Assembly: GCA_030590605.1 (NCBI GenBank)
Contig: JAUUYB010000013.1
Span: 1 to 15,051, forward strand
From: Candidatus Woesearchaeota archaeon
GTDB lineage: Archaea > Nanobdellota > Nanobdellia > Woesearchaeales > JAUUYB01
DNA: 15,051 nt
Direction of reading: 5' to 3'
The position numbers were made by a program, and so were the translations under genes. The notes below the pieces were generated by a model. The model was given only the letters and a program-made list of their open reading frames with translations, made no database searches and was not told the DNA's origin. Each line of letters opens with the position of its first letter. Position 1 is the stretch's first letter. Shown here in pieces: positions 7,021-12,871 of the stretch.

Positions 7021-7030
7021 CTTTAAAAAG
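7021..7030 (-). promoter_or_regulatory. TATA-like box for eL41
   Basis: On the minus strand CTTTTTAAAG begins about 31 nt before the ATG at 6999, placing transcription initiation at the start codon. Confidence 0.55.
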
Positions 7031-7074
7031 CTTTGGGTTGGGTCTGAAGAGGGGAAAATGAGCTTCCTGAGGTA

Positions 7075-7088
7075 GTTTTATATATCTT
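7075..7088 (+). promoter_or_regulatory. TATA-like box for the DtxR-family gene
   Basis: GTTTTATATATC begins about 31 nt before ATG 7108 and predicts a leaderless transcript. No palindromic operator of DtxR type is obvious around it. Confidence 0.65.
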
Positions 7089-7107
7089 CATCCCCACATA
7101 ATCTTAG

Positions 7108-7521
7108 ATGAATATCTCACTTGAAGACTACATGAGGACAATCTATTCCCTATATGAAAGGCTAGATGATAAAGACCAAGGCATCAAATCAATCGATATC
7201 GCGAACGCCATGAAAATCTCAAAACCGTCTGTGTCTTCCATGATCAGAAAGCTTGTATCCCACGGATACATCAAAGCAAAACCTTATTCCAAGATCCACC
7301 TCACTTCTTTCGGATTTACTGAAGCACGGAAAATCATGCACAAACACAGAGTGATAGAAGTATTCCTCTGCGATGTCCTGGGTTATGGGGATCAAGAGGT
7401 CCATGACGAAGCCCATCGGTTAGAGCATGCCTTCTCAGATGAGACCATAGCAAGATTGGACCGTCACCTCAAAAAACCAGGGTCATCTCCTCTCGGGAAA
7501 AAAATCCCAAGAAAAGACTAG
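7108..7521 (+). CDS. DtxR/MntR-family metal-dependent transcription regulator
   Basis: The 137-residue product has an N-terminal winged helix (about 1-70; SIDIANAMKISKPSVSSMIRKL is the recognition region) and the DtxR dimerisation and metal-binding domain (about 71-135). Residues His80, Glu84, His99, Glu106 and His107 align with the metal ligands known from DtxR. The position of DtxR Cys102 (Glu in MntR) is His103 here (EAHRLEH). The N-terminal ligand is Asp7, as in MntR. The C-terminal motif that reads CPHGxPIP in many relatives is SPLGKKIP. No SH3-like third domain follows. It probably senses iron or manganese and represses uptake genes, none of which lie in this window. The metal specificity cannot be told from sequence. 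Confidence 0.9.
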   Translation: MNISLEDYMRTIYSLYERLDDKDQGIKSIDIANAMKISKPSVSSMIRKLVSHGYIKAKPYSKIHLTSFGFTEARKIMHKHRVIEVFLCDVLGYGDQEVHDEAHRLEHAFSDETIARLDRHLKKPGSSPLGKKIPRKD

Positions 7522-7565
7522 CTGCACTTCTTCCCGAAGATTGAACCTGTTAAACATGGTCTTTA

Positions 7566-7688
7566 GCGTAGTCATCTGAAATGACGCAATGTTGTAGCCT
7601 AGGGGAAATATTGTGGGAATCGGTTGATTATGCATACACCCTTTCCGGCTAAACATTGTTTTCCGCCATACATTTCAGATGACTACGC
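7566..7688. repeat. Nested long inverted repeat (about 123 nt)
   Basis: Outer arms of 18 nt are perfect complements: GCGTAGTCATCTGAAATG (7566-7583) and CATTTCAGATGACTACGC (7671-7688). Inside, CAATGTT-G-TAGCC (7587-7599) pairs with GGCTA-AACATTG (7647-7658) over 12 bp with one bulged G, and GGAAA (7604-7608) pairs with TTTCC (7642-7646). The remaining loop is 33 nt. The element fills the gap between the metal regulator and the next gene and ends just before that gene's TATA-like box. It could be a MITE-like mobile remnant, a structured RNA or a terminator; no clear target-site duplication flanks it. Confidence 0.85.
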
Positions 7689-7699
7689 AACAATGGGAA

Positions 7700-7714
7700 A
7701 CTATAAATATATAG
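7700..7714 (+). promoter_or_regulatory. TATA-like box for the 7735 gene
   Basis: ACTATAAATATATAG is centred about 28 nt before the ATG at 7735. It supports this ATG as the start and argues against the longer in-frame reading that would run back into the inverted repeat. Confidence 0.65.
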
Positions 7715-7734
7715 AAATACAGAATACTCATACA

Positions 7735-8361
7735 ATGTTGCCTAACCTAGATTTCCAAGAAGATGCCCGAATGAAAAGGACTGATCTGTATAGCAAGAAA
7801 AAAGGGAAAGTGAAAAAAGCCCTCACTGATCATGGTACCTATCTATCTGATCCTGCAAGGAACCTAAAACATGCAGGTCATGTCGTCAAATACCTAAAAG
7901 GCCTAAAGAAAGGAACCAAGGAATACAAAGAAGGGAACAATATCATAGATCTGGAAAAAAAGGCGGCCATCTATCAAGCTAAGCATAAACTCATAGGAGG
8001 TGACCTTCGCCCAGACTATATCAATACCGTCATCAACGAATATGGAGACCTTCCAAAAGATGTCTATACCCCTATACTCAAGAATACTATAGTCGAAAGG
8101 GTACAGGAACTTATCAAGAGCGTCAAGAAAGGGAGCAAAGCGATGTTTTCCGATGATCTTCCTATGAGAGATTTCTATCATTCCAGCATTCTCGAAGCAT
8201 ATGGGACCTATCTCGATGTCCTTGAGATGAAAAAGCATGACCAGAAGTTCATAAAAAACGGCAGAAAGGCCCTTGAGACTCTCCGTGAAAAACACAACGC
8301 GATGTATGAGAAGAAAGAACAAGAAACATACAAGAAACAAGCTAAGAAATATACAGCTTGA
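7735..8361 (+). CDS. Hypothetical basic, lysine-rich protein
   Basis: The product has 208 residues from ATG 7735, chosen from the TATA-like box spacing; the frame is open back to 7624, but that part lies in the inverted repeat. It is soluble, helical in appearance and rich in Lys. A basic N-terminal region (about 15-70, with SKKKGKVKKALTDHG) precedes a middle part with GGDLRPDYINTVINEYGDLP (about 120-140). The C-terminus (about 180-208) is a charged helix, EKKEQETYKKQAKKY. There are no cysteines, signal peptide or membrane segments. I do not recognise the family; nucleic-acid binding is possible from the charge but not shown. It is convergent with the cold-shock gene downstream. Confidence 0.7.
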   Translation: MLPNLDFQEDARMKRTDLYSKKKGKVKKALTDHGTYLSDPARNLKHAGHVVKYLKGLKKGTKEYKEGNNIIDLEKKAAIYQAKHKLIGGDLRPDYINTVINEYGDLPKDVYTPILKNTIVERVQELIKSVKKGSKAMFSDDLPMRDFYHSSILEAYGTYLDVLEMKKHDQKFIKNGRKALETLREKHNAMYEKKEQETYKKQAKKYTA

Positions 8362-8392
8362 TCATCCTAAATTCCTAAAAAAGAGATTCTTA

Positions 8393-8418
8393 GAAAAAAA
8401 AGGGAAAAAAAAATAAAT
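8393..8418 (-). terminator. T-rich terminator of the zinc ribbon-csp operon
   Basis: Read on the minus strand, two T-runs (8413-8405 and 8401-8394) separated by CCC follow the csp stop codon by about 30 nt. Such oligo-T tracts are the usual archaeal termination signal. Confidence 0.6.
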
Positions 8419-8441
8419 ATAATCAAAGAACGTGCGTGTAA

Positions 8442-8792
8442 TTACTCTGCTTTCTTTTCTTCGTCCTCGGAATCCTCAGTGGTTTCCTCAGCGTCTTCTG
8501 CAGGTTCTTCAGCTGCTTCTTCAGTAGCTTCTTCAGCTGGCTCTTCAGCTGCTTCTTCAGTAGCTTCTTCAGCTGGCTCTGAAGCGGAATCATCTGCATC
8601 GTCTGCATAAGAGACATTGGCAGCTTTTGGGCCCCTATCTCCATCAACAACATCAAATGAGACATCGACACCTTCGTCAAGCCTTACACCTTCATTGAGT
8701 GCAGTCTCGTGCACGAAATAATCTTTGCCGTCATCAGCCTGAATAAAGCCGAATCCTTTTCCGCTGTTAAAAAATTTTACTTTTCCTTTCAT
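8442..8792 (-). CDS. Cold-shock-domain protein with acidic repeat tail
   Basis: The 116-residue product begins with a cold-shock domain (about 1-63): [18 protein letters not shown] includes the RNP1-type motif KGFGFI, and DYFVHETAL the RNP2-type motif. Such proteins bind single-stranded RNA or DNA and act as RNA chaperones. Residues about 64-116 are almost only Glu, Ala, Asp, Thr and Pro. They contain a 12-residue unit [12 protein letters not shown] twice in tandem, mirrored in DNA as a 36-bp direct repeat (8506-8577). Bacterial CspA proteins stop at the domain end, so the tail is an addition. The start is preceded by GTGAGG and overlaps the stop of the zinc-ribbon gene (ATGA). The domain is of bacterial type, and transfer from bacteria is plausible. 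Confidence 0.93.
   Translation of the reverse strand: MKGKVKFFNSGKGFGFIQADDGKDYFVHETALNEGVRLDEGVDVSFDVVDGDRGPKAANVSYADDADDSASEPAEEATEEAAEEPAEEATEEAAEEPAEDAEETTEDSEDEEKKAE
8506..8577 (-). repeat. 36-bp tandem repeat, two copies, in the csp tail
   Basis: Copies at 8506-8541 and 8542-8577 appear identical in the bases read and keep the frame (12 codons each). They encode the [12 protein letters not shown] units. High DNA identity suggests a recent duplication, and copy number may vary between strains. Confidence 0.85.
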
Positions 8793-8920
8793 TTTGTTTC
8801 CTCACTAGATCTAAACTTTTTTTGGCAATCTTCACAATAATTGACTCTCTGCATCCCTTTCTTTATGACCATACGTTTTTTGCACAGTCTGCAGTAAATC
8901 ACTATATTATAATCAACCAT
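8789..8920 (-). CDS. Small zinc-ribbon protein coupled to csp
   Basis: The 43-residue product ([20 protein letters not shown], later [10 protein letters not shown]) has two CxxC pairs, Cys10/Cys13 and Cys29/Cys32, separated by 15 residues: a minimal zinc ribbon. The tail is charged (FRSSEETK). A Shine-Dalgarno GAGGT (8932-8928) lies 7 nt before the ATG at 8920. Its TGA (8791-8789) overlaps the csp ATG (8792-8790), so csp is probably translated by coupling to this gene. The transcript likely starts near 8964, given the TATA-like box at 8995-8985. The size and pattern suggest a small RNA- or protein-binding zinc protein; the partner could be the cold-shock protein or the ribosome. I cannot name a family. 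Confidence 0.82.
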   Translation of the reverse strand: MVDYNIVIYCRLCKKRMVIKKGMQRVNYCEDCQKKFRSSEETK

Positions 8921-8984
8921 TCCAATTACCTCAGCAGAATACACTTTCAATCAACAGGATGTTATCCAGAAGACTCGTGTTCTG

Positions 8985-8995
8985 CTTATATATCC
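8985..8995 (-). promoter_or_regulatory. TATA-like box of the zinc ribbon-csp operon
   Basis: On the minus strand GATATATAAG lies about 70 nt before the ATG at 8920, giving a leader of some 40-45 nt that contains the Shine-Dalgarno site. A second candidate, TTTATAAAGA, lies at 9019-9010. Confidence 0.5.
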
Positions 8996-9041
8996 CATGA
9001 ATATGCCCCTCTTTATAAAACATTGGTTTTTAGGGGGAAAA

Positions 9042-9059
9042 TGAAGAAAAAAGAAAAAA
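9042..9059 (-). terminator. T-rich terminator of the YciC-like gene
   Basis: Directly after the stop codon the minus strand reads TTTTTTCTTTTTTCTTC, a typical archaeal oligo-T terminator. Confidence 0.6.
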
Positions 9060-9629
9060 TCACTTTTTGGCTTTTTTCTTAGCCGGTGCCTTGCCAGATA
9101 TCTTCTGCGTAGCGATCACAGTGCAGATCAAAGTGAAGGGCAATGTGATAAGGATACCTATCTTAGTCAAGCTTCCGAGGCTGTTCAAAACCGCCATAAG
9201 GATGAAGAATACGATGGAGAAAGTAAAATTGTCCTTCCCTATCTGGTAACTCCGCTTGAGCGATGCAATGACGCCTTTCTTCTCCAGGAGTTCAACTGCG
9301 ATCACATACTGAAGCAGAATCATCAATAAGATACCCGGAATCACGAGAAGGGCAAGACCTACTGCTACTGCCAGGATCGCTAAGATAAAAATACCCCAGG
9401 AGACGAAAAAATAGTTGAATCCCTGGAAGACAGTGTTCCATTCCACTTTATTGCCCTTGACAAGCTCGACACACATGATGTAGAGTCCGAATATAAGAGG
9501 AGGTATGGTGATTACGAAAATCATACCGATAATAGCGATGAGTGTCCCTATGATCAACGCGACAAAATGGTTAGCGAAGATATCATAAGCCTTCTTGAAG
9601 ATGTCCTTGATCATATCTTCGATTTTCAT
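9060..9629 (-). CDS. DUF975/YciC-like polytopic membrane protein
   Basis: The 189-residue product starts with an amphipathic helix (MKIEDMIKDIFKKAYDIFAN) followed by about five membrane segments (roughly 22-45, 47-57, 72-110, 135-152 and 155-170) and ends in a lysine-rich cytosolic tail (KAPAKKKAKK). The sequence LLVIPGILLMILLQYVIAVELLEKKG, then LKRSYQIGKDN, is the hallmark of the DUF975/YciC/glycerophosphodiester-phosphodiesterase-membrane-domain superfamily. These are integral membrane proteins of mostly unknown role. The start ATG at 9629 fits a TATA-like TATAAAAACC (9660-9651) about 30 nt upstream, so the mRNA is probably leaderless and the gene stands alone. Confidence 0.82.
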   Translation of the reverse strand: MKIEDMIKDIFKKAYDIFANHFVALIIGTLIAIIGMIFVITIPPLIFGLYIMCVELVKGNKVEWNTVFQGFNYFFVSWGIFILAILAVAVGLALLVIPGILLMILLQYVIAVELLEKKGVIASLKRSYQIGKDNFTFSIVFFILMAVLNSLGSLTKIGILITLPFTLICTVIATQKISGKAPAKKKAKK

Positions 9630-9650
9630 AACCGGTTTCTTGGGTTTATG

Positions 9651-9660
9651 GGTTTTTATA
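9651..9660 (-). promoter_or_regulatory. TATA-like box for the YciC-like gene
   Basis: TATAAAAACC on the minus strand begins 31 nt before ATG 9629, the spacing seen at the other leaderless genes of the window. Confidence 0.6.
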
Positions 9661-9679
9661 GGTTTCGGATTCTTGTGAT

Positions 9680-10450
9680 CTATTCATCATCACTACTCTC
9701 TGAAGATTCTCCATTAGAATCCTCTTTGCCTTTAGCAGTACCCTTTTCTTCGTCAGATGATCCTTCTGATGCGTCATCCTCATCAGATTCCTCATCTCCT
9801 TTATCCCTTTCTTCCAATTCTTCCTGAACTTTAGAACGAATATACTCCCTTGCTTTTTCTCCTGTATATCCTTTATCAGCTGCTTTTGCTTCATATCTTG
9901 ATACAATATCCTTTATTGTCCTAATTTCACTTTCTGAATCACTGCCTTTCGCATACTTTCCTACCATCTCGTTTACCAGATACCCTATAGTTCCTCTTGG
10001 CAAATCTGAGGATCCTGCCCTTATCCTGATTTCTACATAATCCGCAATATATTTTGCTCTTTTTTCACCATACAAATTCTGTTTGGTAGCTTCTTTCTGA
10101 GATTCTGCTATCAGCTTATCGACTTCTTCTTTACTGTTAGGATATCTTTTATATAACGAATCCAGCGAGCCTTGAATATCATATCCCATACCTTTTCCAG
10201 GTCCAGCACCCCGTCCATGCGGGCCAGTACCATCAGGGATGTGCCCTCCCGGGCCAGTCACTCTCTCATCAAGTGTTGTATCATCAGCAGGGGGTCTGAT
10301 CGGTCTATTTCCCAGTCCACCTCCCCGCCCATCATAAGGCCTTCCCTCATCCTTTTGATTCCCTGGTTGATCATAGCCTCCACCGTATCCAAGTCCCTTC
10401 CCTGTCAATGGGCCTTCTCCTCCTGGTCCTGTCCTGTCTCCGCTAGGCAT
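9680..10450 (-). CDS. DUF5320-like Gly/Pro-rich protein with acidic tail
   Basis: The product has 256 residues from ATG 10450, preferred over TTG 10459 because it gives the family start MPSGDRTGPGGEGPLTGKG, close to the MPxGDxTGPxGxGPMTGRG opening of DUF5320 proteins. The motif recurs around residues 73-90 (DGTGPHGRGAGPGKGMGYD). Residues 1-90 are a disordered Gly/Pro/Arg region. Residues 95-210 are helical and charged, with regular Tyr-Glu-Lys patterns. The tail (about 211-256) is Asp/Glu/Ser. Typical DUF5320 proteins are short and Cys-containing and occur near iron-molybdenum cofactor genes; no Cys and no such neighbour are seen here. Codons end in A or T more often than in adjacent genes. 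It is cytosolic, and its function is unknown. Confidence 0.72.
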   Translation of the reverse strand: MPSGDRTGPGGEGPLTGKGLGYGGGYDQPGNQKDEGRPYDGRGGGLGNRPIRPPADDTTLDERVTGPGGHIPDGTGPHGRGAGPGKGMGYDIQGSLDSLYKRYPNSKEEVDKLIAESQKEATKQNLYGEKRAKYIADYVEIRIRAGSSDLPRGTIGYLVNEMVGKYAKGSDSESEIRTIKDIVSRYEAKAADKGYTGEKAREYIRSKVQEELEERDKGDEESDEDDASEGSSDEEKGTAKGKEDSNGESSESSDDE

Positions 10451-10732
10451 TTCATTCAATAATAACCAACATTAATATTTAAATATGATGGAAATTTGTT
10501 CATCTATGAGCATGAACAAAAATCTTGCGAATTTTTCTAGAAACTGATCAATCTCATCGTTGATACACTGGCCAATAATAAAGTTAAAAACATCTTGATG
10601 ACCCAAAATAATCTGTAGAACAACATAGATACACCAAAAAGTATGATAATATATGATATGTTCCTATAATTACCGATAAATATATAAACCCCTAATCCTA
10701 TAAACACTCAAAAACAGGTACCGGTTATATAC
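10451..10732. other. AT-rich spacer between divergent genes
   Basis: This stretch holds two outward promoters: ATTTAAAT (10484-10477) for the minus-strand gene, and TATAAACA (10699-10706), possibly with AAATATATAAAC (about 10677-10688), for the plus-strand membrane protein. A hairpin TTTGTTCAT-CTATGAGC-ATGAACAAA (10495-10520) has 9-bp perfect arms. A 29-residue hydrophobic frame on the minus strand (10537-10626) has no clear start signal. Nothing else is recognised. Confidence 0.5.
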
Positions 10733-11299
10733 ATGAATCAGGTGTTCAATCAGATAAAATTCAAGTACCGTTTTCATAGACGATACATTCTGCTATTATT
10801 AGTCCCTGTATTCTGCTTCATATTATTCACTTTGAACCAGGTCTATTTTATAGGTGCAGTCTTCCTCATATTAACAGCAATCCAGATGATCATCAAGGTC
10901 CAGATTTCCTGGCTCAGGATGTTCGGTGTCGAGATCGGTTACTTCTTCACAATCCTTATGGGATTCATGTATGGTCCAAAAGCAGGTCTTGTCTTCGGAG
11001 GATGCTATGTCTGTCTGCACTGGGTCTTCAAGATGCTGATGGAACCCAACATCGCAGACCTCCTTGTAGTTGCTGTAATTGTCCCACTTATGGGGTTATT
11101 AGCAGGAGTATTCTCATCGGCCCCTCTTCTCGTATTAGCGATGGGCCTAACCATATTCCATATTATCGGCGTCCTTTCAATGGAAATCCTTGTCTTCGGT
11201 GAACTCAACGCGATGTGCATGGTCTGGCCTATAGGAGAGCTGATCTTCATGTATCTTATGATCAATCTCTTCGGGCCTATCATCTCCATCGGTTTCTAA
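10733..11299 (+). CDS. Polytopic membrane protein, paralogue of the 668-1210 gene
   Basis: The 188-residue product has a basic N-terminus (QIKFKYRFHRRY), then about five to six membrane segments (roughly 18-35, 38-55, 62-85, 90-105, 110-140 and 160-185). GVEIGYFFTILMGFMYGP, then AGLVFG, lines up with GIELTTFFTVAAAFSFGP, then GAVFG, in the earlier paralogue, and the downstream hydrophobic pattern is also similar. As with that gene, the GP--G--FG turn recalls ECF S components or MreD-like proteins without allowing an assignment. A TATA-like box about 30 nt upstream and the lack of a Shine-Dalgarno site suggest leaderless transcription. The glycosyltransferase gene follows after 41 nt with its own TATA-like box. 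Confidence 0.8.
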   Translation: MNQVFNQIKFKYRFHRRYILLLLVPVFCFILFTLNQVYFIGAVFLILTAIQMIIKVQISWLRMFGVEIGYFFTILMGFMYGPKAGLVFGGCYVCLHWVFKMLMEPNIADLLVVAVIVPLMGLLAGVFSSAPLLVLAMGLTIFHIIGVLSMEILVFGELNAMCMVWPIGELIFMYLMINLFGPIISIGF

Positions 11300-11309
11300 A
11301 TAGCAACTC

Positions 11310-11319
11310 ATAAATATAG
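11310..11319 (+). promoter_or_regulatory. TATA-like box for the glycosyltransferase gene
   Basis: ATAAATATAG begins about 30 nt before ATG 11341 but only 24-25 nt before ATG 11335. This spacing favours the second ATG as the leaderless start. Confidence 0.5.
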
Positions 11320-11340
11320 CATAGAGTCGGAGCCATGGAT

Positions 11341-12693
11341 ATGAGAATAGGGATGATCCACAGCCAATTCGGGGATATAGACGGAGTCTCGATAGTCATG
11401 AGGCAGATAGAGCAGGTCCTGAAAGGAAGCATGGACATCAAAGATGTATCCTATCTGGCAGGCAAGAGTGAAAACATCAATACGACAATAGTCGATGTGA
11501 TATCCCTTGATTATCCTCTTGGCAAGGAGATGGTCAACAGGTACGAGAGCGGTTTCTCTGATATCATAGATGAAATCGAAGAGAACGTTAAGATCGGAGC
11601 TGAAGCGATAACTAGATTCGTGGATGAAAACCACCTCGACGCCATCATCGCCCATAACTCCTGCCATCCAGTCAACTTCATCATGTCGCTTTCCATCGCG
11701 AAGTATTACAAGGACTGTGAAAATCCTCCGAAATATATCGTCTGGTGGCATGACTCACATCTCGAACGGGACCATTTCGCAAATCCTGCACCTGATGTCA
11801 AGAAGATCCTCCTAGAAGGTGTGCCCGGACCATATCCTGACTTCATCATCTTCATAAACTCCACCCAGTTTGAAAACGCCAAAAGTTATTTTCTTGAACT
11901 TGATAAGCTGTCTCCAGGATATTACTCACATATCGAGAAGAACCATGCAGTCGTCCACAACACATCAGATACTGAGATAAGTTCCAGCGATGACCTCAAG
12001 AAAAAAGATAAGGTCGATAGATTCATGCAAGATTTCGATGTCAGCAAATTATTGGAAGAGAACACTCTTATTTTAGAAGACGTCATCTTCTGTCTTCAGC
12101 ATACCCGCATACTTGAGCGGAAAAGAATCGATTTCGCGATGAGGTTCTGTTTCAGGCTCCTTGATAGGTCAGACAAGAAAGCGCTCTACTTCCTCGTCTC
12201 CGGCCATAGGGCAGACAGCACCAAAGAGGAACTGATCAAGCTCCATGAAGAACTTTCAGAGAACCATGAAAAAAAGGTCTTCCTCATCTTCGCCGAGGAT
12301 GTCCGGACAGGAATCTCATTCAGGGAATATCCCCTCATCTTCGCCCAGCTCGGAGGATTCACGACCCACTTCTCAGCGGTCGAAGGGTTCGGAAACAACC
12401 TGCTTGAGGTCATGGGATCCGGGCTCATCCCTGCGATCTACCGCTACCCTGTATATACAAGCGACATCGAGCAGTATGGATTCAATATCATCGTGTTCGA
12501 CAGCTTCGAGACGACTGACTCGCGGATAGACGAGATCCTCGATATCCTCTCAGATGAGCCCAAGAGGATGCGACTCGTAGATGAGAACCTTATATCTCTA
12601 AGGAAGCATCTTTCACATGAGACGATGGCGCCAAAACTGAAGAAGGCACTTGAATCCCTTAAGTATCACATGAAGAATCAAAATAAGAAATAA
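11341..12693 (+). CDS. GT-B glycosyltransferase, GT4-like
   Basis: The product has 450 residues from ATG 11341 (452 from ATG 11335); TATA spacing and the usual GT-B opening MRIGMIHSQFGDIDG, then V-S-IV, favour 11341. The N-terminal Rossmann-like acceptor domain spans about 1-215 (DAIIAHNSCHP, YIVWWHDSH). The C-terminal donor domain spans about 230-440: it contains LQHTRILERKRIDFAM, with the basic residues that usually contact the nucleotide-sugar phosphates, and EGFGNNLLE (Glu348-Glu356), the E-x7-E motif of retaining GT-B enzymes. No signal peptide or membrane segment is present. It likely transfers a sugar from a nucleotide donor to a lipid, protein or polysaccharide; the substrate is unknown, and neighbours give no hint. 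Confidence 0.87.
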   Translation: MRIGMIHSQFGDIDGVSIVMRQIEQVLKGSMDIKDVSYLAGKSENINTTIVDVISLDYPLGKEMVNRYESGFSDIIDEIEENVKIGAEAITRFVDENHLDAIIAHNSCHPVNFIMSLSIAKYYKDCENPPKYIVWWHDSHLERDHFANPAPDVKKILLEGVPGPYPDFIIFINSTQFENAKSYFLELDKLSPGYYSHIEKNHAVVHNTSDTEISSSDDLKKKDKVDRFMQDFDVSKLLEENTLILEDVIFCLQHTRILERKRIDFAMRFCFRLLDRSDKKALYFLVSGHRADSTKEELIKLHEELSENHEKKVFLIFAEDVRTGISFREYPLIFAQLGGFTTHFSAVEGFGNNLLEVMGSGLIPAIYRYPVYTSDIEQYGFNIIVFDSFETTDSRIDEILDILSDEPKRMRLVDENLISLRKHLSHETMAPKLKKALESLKYHMKNQNKK

Positions 12694-12713
12694 GTTCTTC
12701 ATTTTGCTCAAAT

Positions 12714-12729
12714 ATTTTTATTTTTTTTA
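12714..12729 (+). terminator. T-tract after the glycosyltransferase gene
   Basis: Two T-runs (ATTTTTATTTTTTTT) lie about 20 nt after the stop at 12693. They separate this unit from the nrd operon. Confidence 0.6.
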
Positions 12730-12788
12730 GCTATTTCTTATACAATTCTTGTATTCATTTCGTAACCTATATTTCTTGCAGCCCAAAC

Positions 12789-12797
12789 ATTTAAATA
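12789..12797 (+). promoter_or_regulatory. TATA-like box of the nrdR-nrdD operon
   Basis: ATTTAAATA predicts transcription start near 12816-12820, inside the first NrdR box, and a leader of about 54 nt before ATG 12872. The leader has no clear Shine-Dalgarno site. Confidence 0.55.
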
Positions 12798-12815
12798 TCA
12801 GTGAACCCAGAAAAA

Positions 12816-12831
12816 CCACAAGATGTTGTGT
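12816..12831 (+). promoter_or_regulatory. NrdR box 1
   Basis: CCACAAGATGTTGTGT fits the bacterial NrdR-box consensus acaCwAtATaTwGtgt at all strongly conserved positions and is nearly palindromic. It overlaps the predicted transcription start, so a bound repressor could block initiation. Confidence 0.78.
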
Positions 12832-12846
12832 AGTTGAAAAAAACAC

Positions 12847-12862
12847 ACACAATATATGGTAC
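12847..12862 (+). promoter_or_regulatory. NrdR box 2
   Basis: ACACAATATATGGTAC matches the NrdR-box consensus at 13 of 16 positions against the ideal palindrome; deviations are in the right half. It starts exactly 31 bp after box 1 (15-bp spacer), i.e. three helical turns, the arrangement typical of tandem NrdR boxes. Confidence 0.75.
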
Positions 12863-12871
12863 TACTCAACA

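Noticed and set aside
7566..7688. Integron attC site
   Set aside because: The ends do not carry the RYYYAAC and GTTRRRY core sites, and the outer arms are perfectly paired without the extrahelical bases expected of attC.
7624..7734. N-terminal extension of the lysine-rich protein gene back to 7624
   Set aside because: It runs through the inverted repeat and upstream of the TATA-like box at 7700-7714, so it would not be on the predicted transcript.
10485..10548. C/D-box sRNA between ATGATGG and ACTGATC
   Set aside because: The C-like box deviates from RTGATGA, internal C'/D' boxes are not evident, and the stretch is better described by the 9-bp hairpin at 10495-10520.
10537..10626. Minus-strand 29-codon hydrophobic frame starting MLFYRLFWVIKMF
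   Set aside because: No Shine-Dalgarno site or well-placed TATA-like box, AT-rich context that favours hydrophobic codons by chance, and no sign of conservation available.
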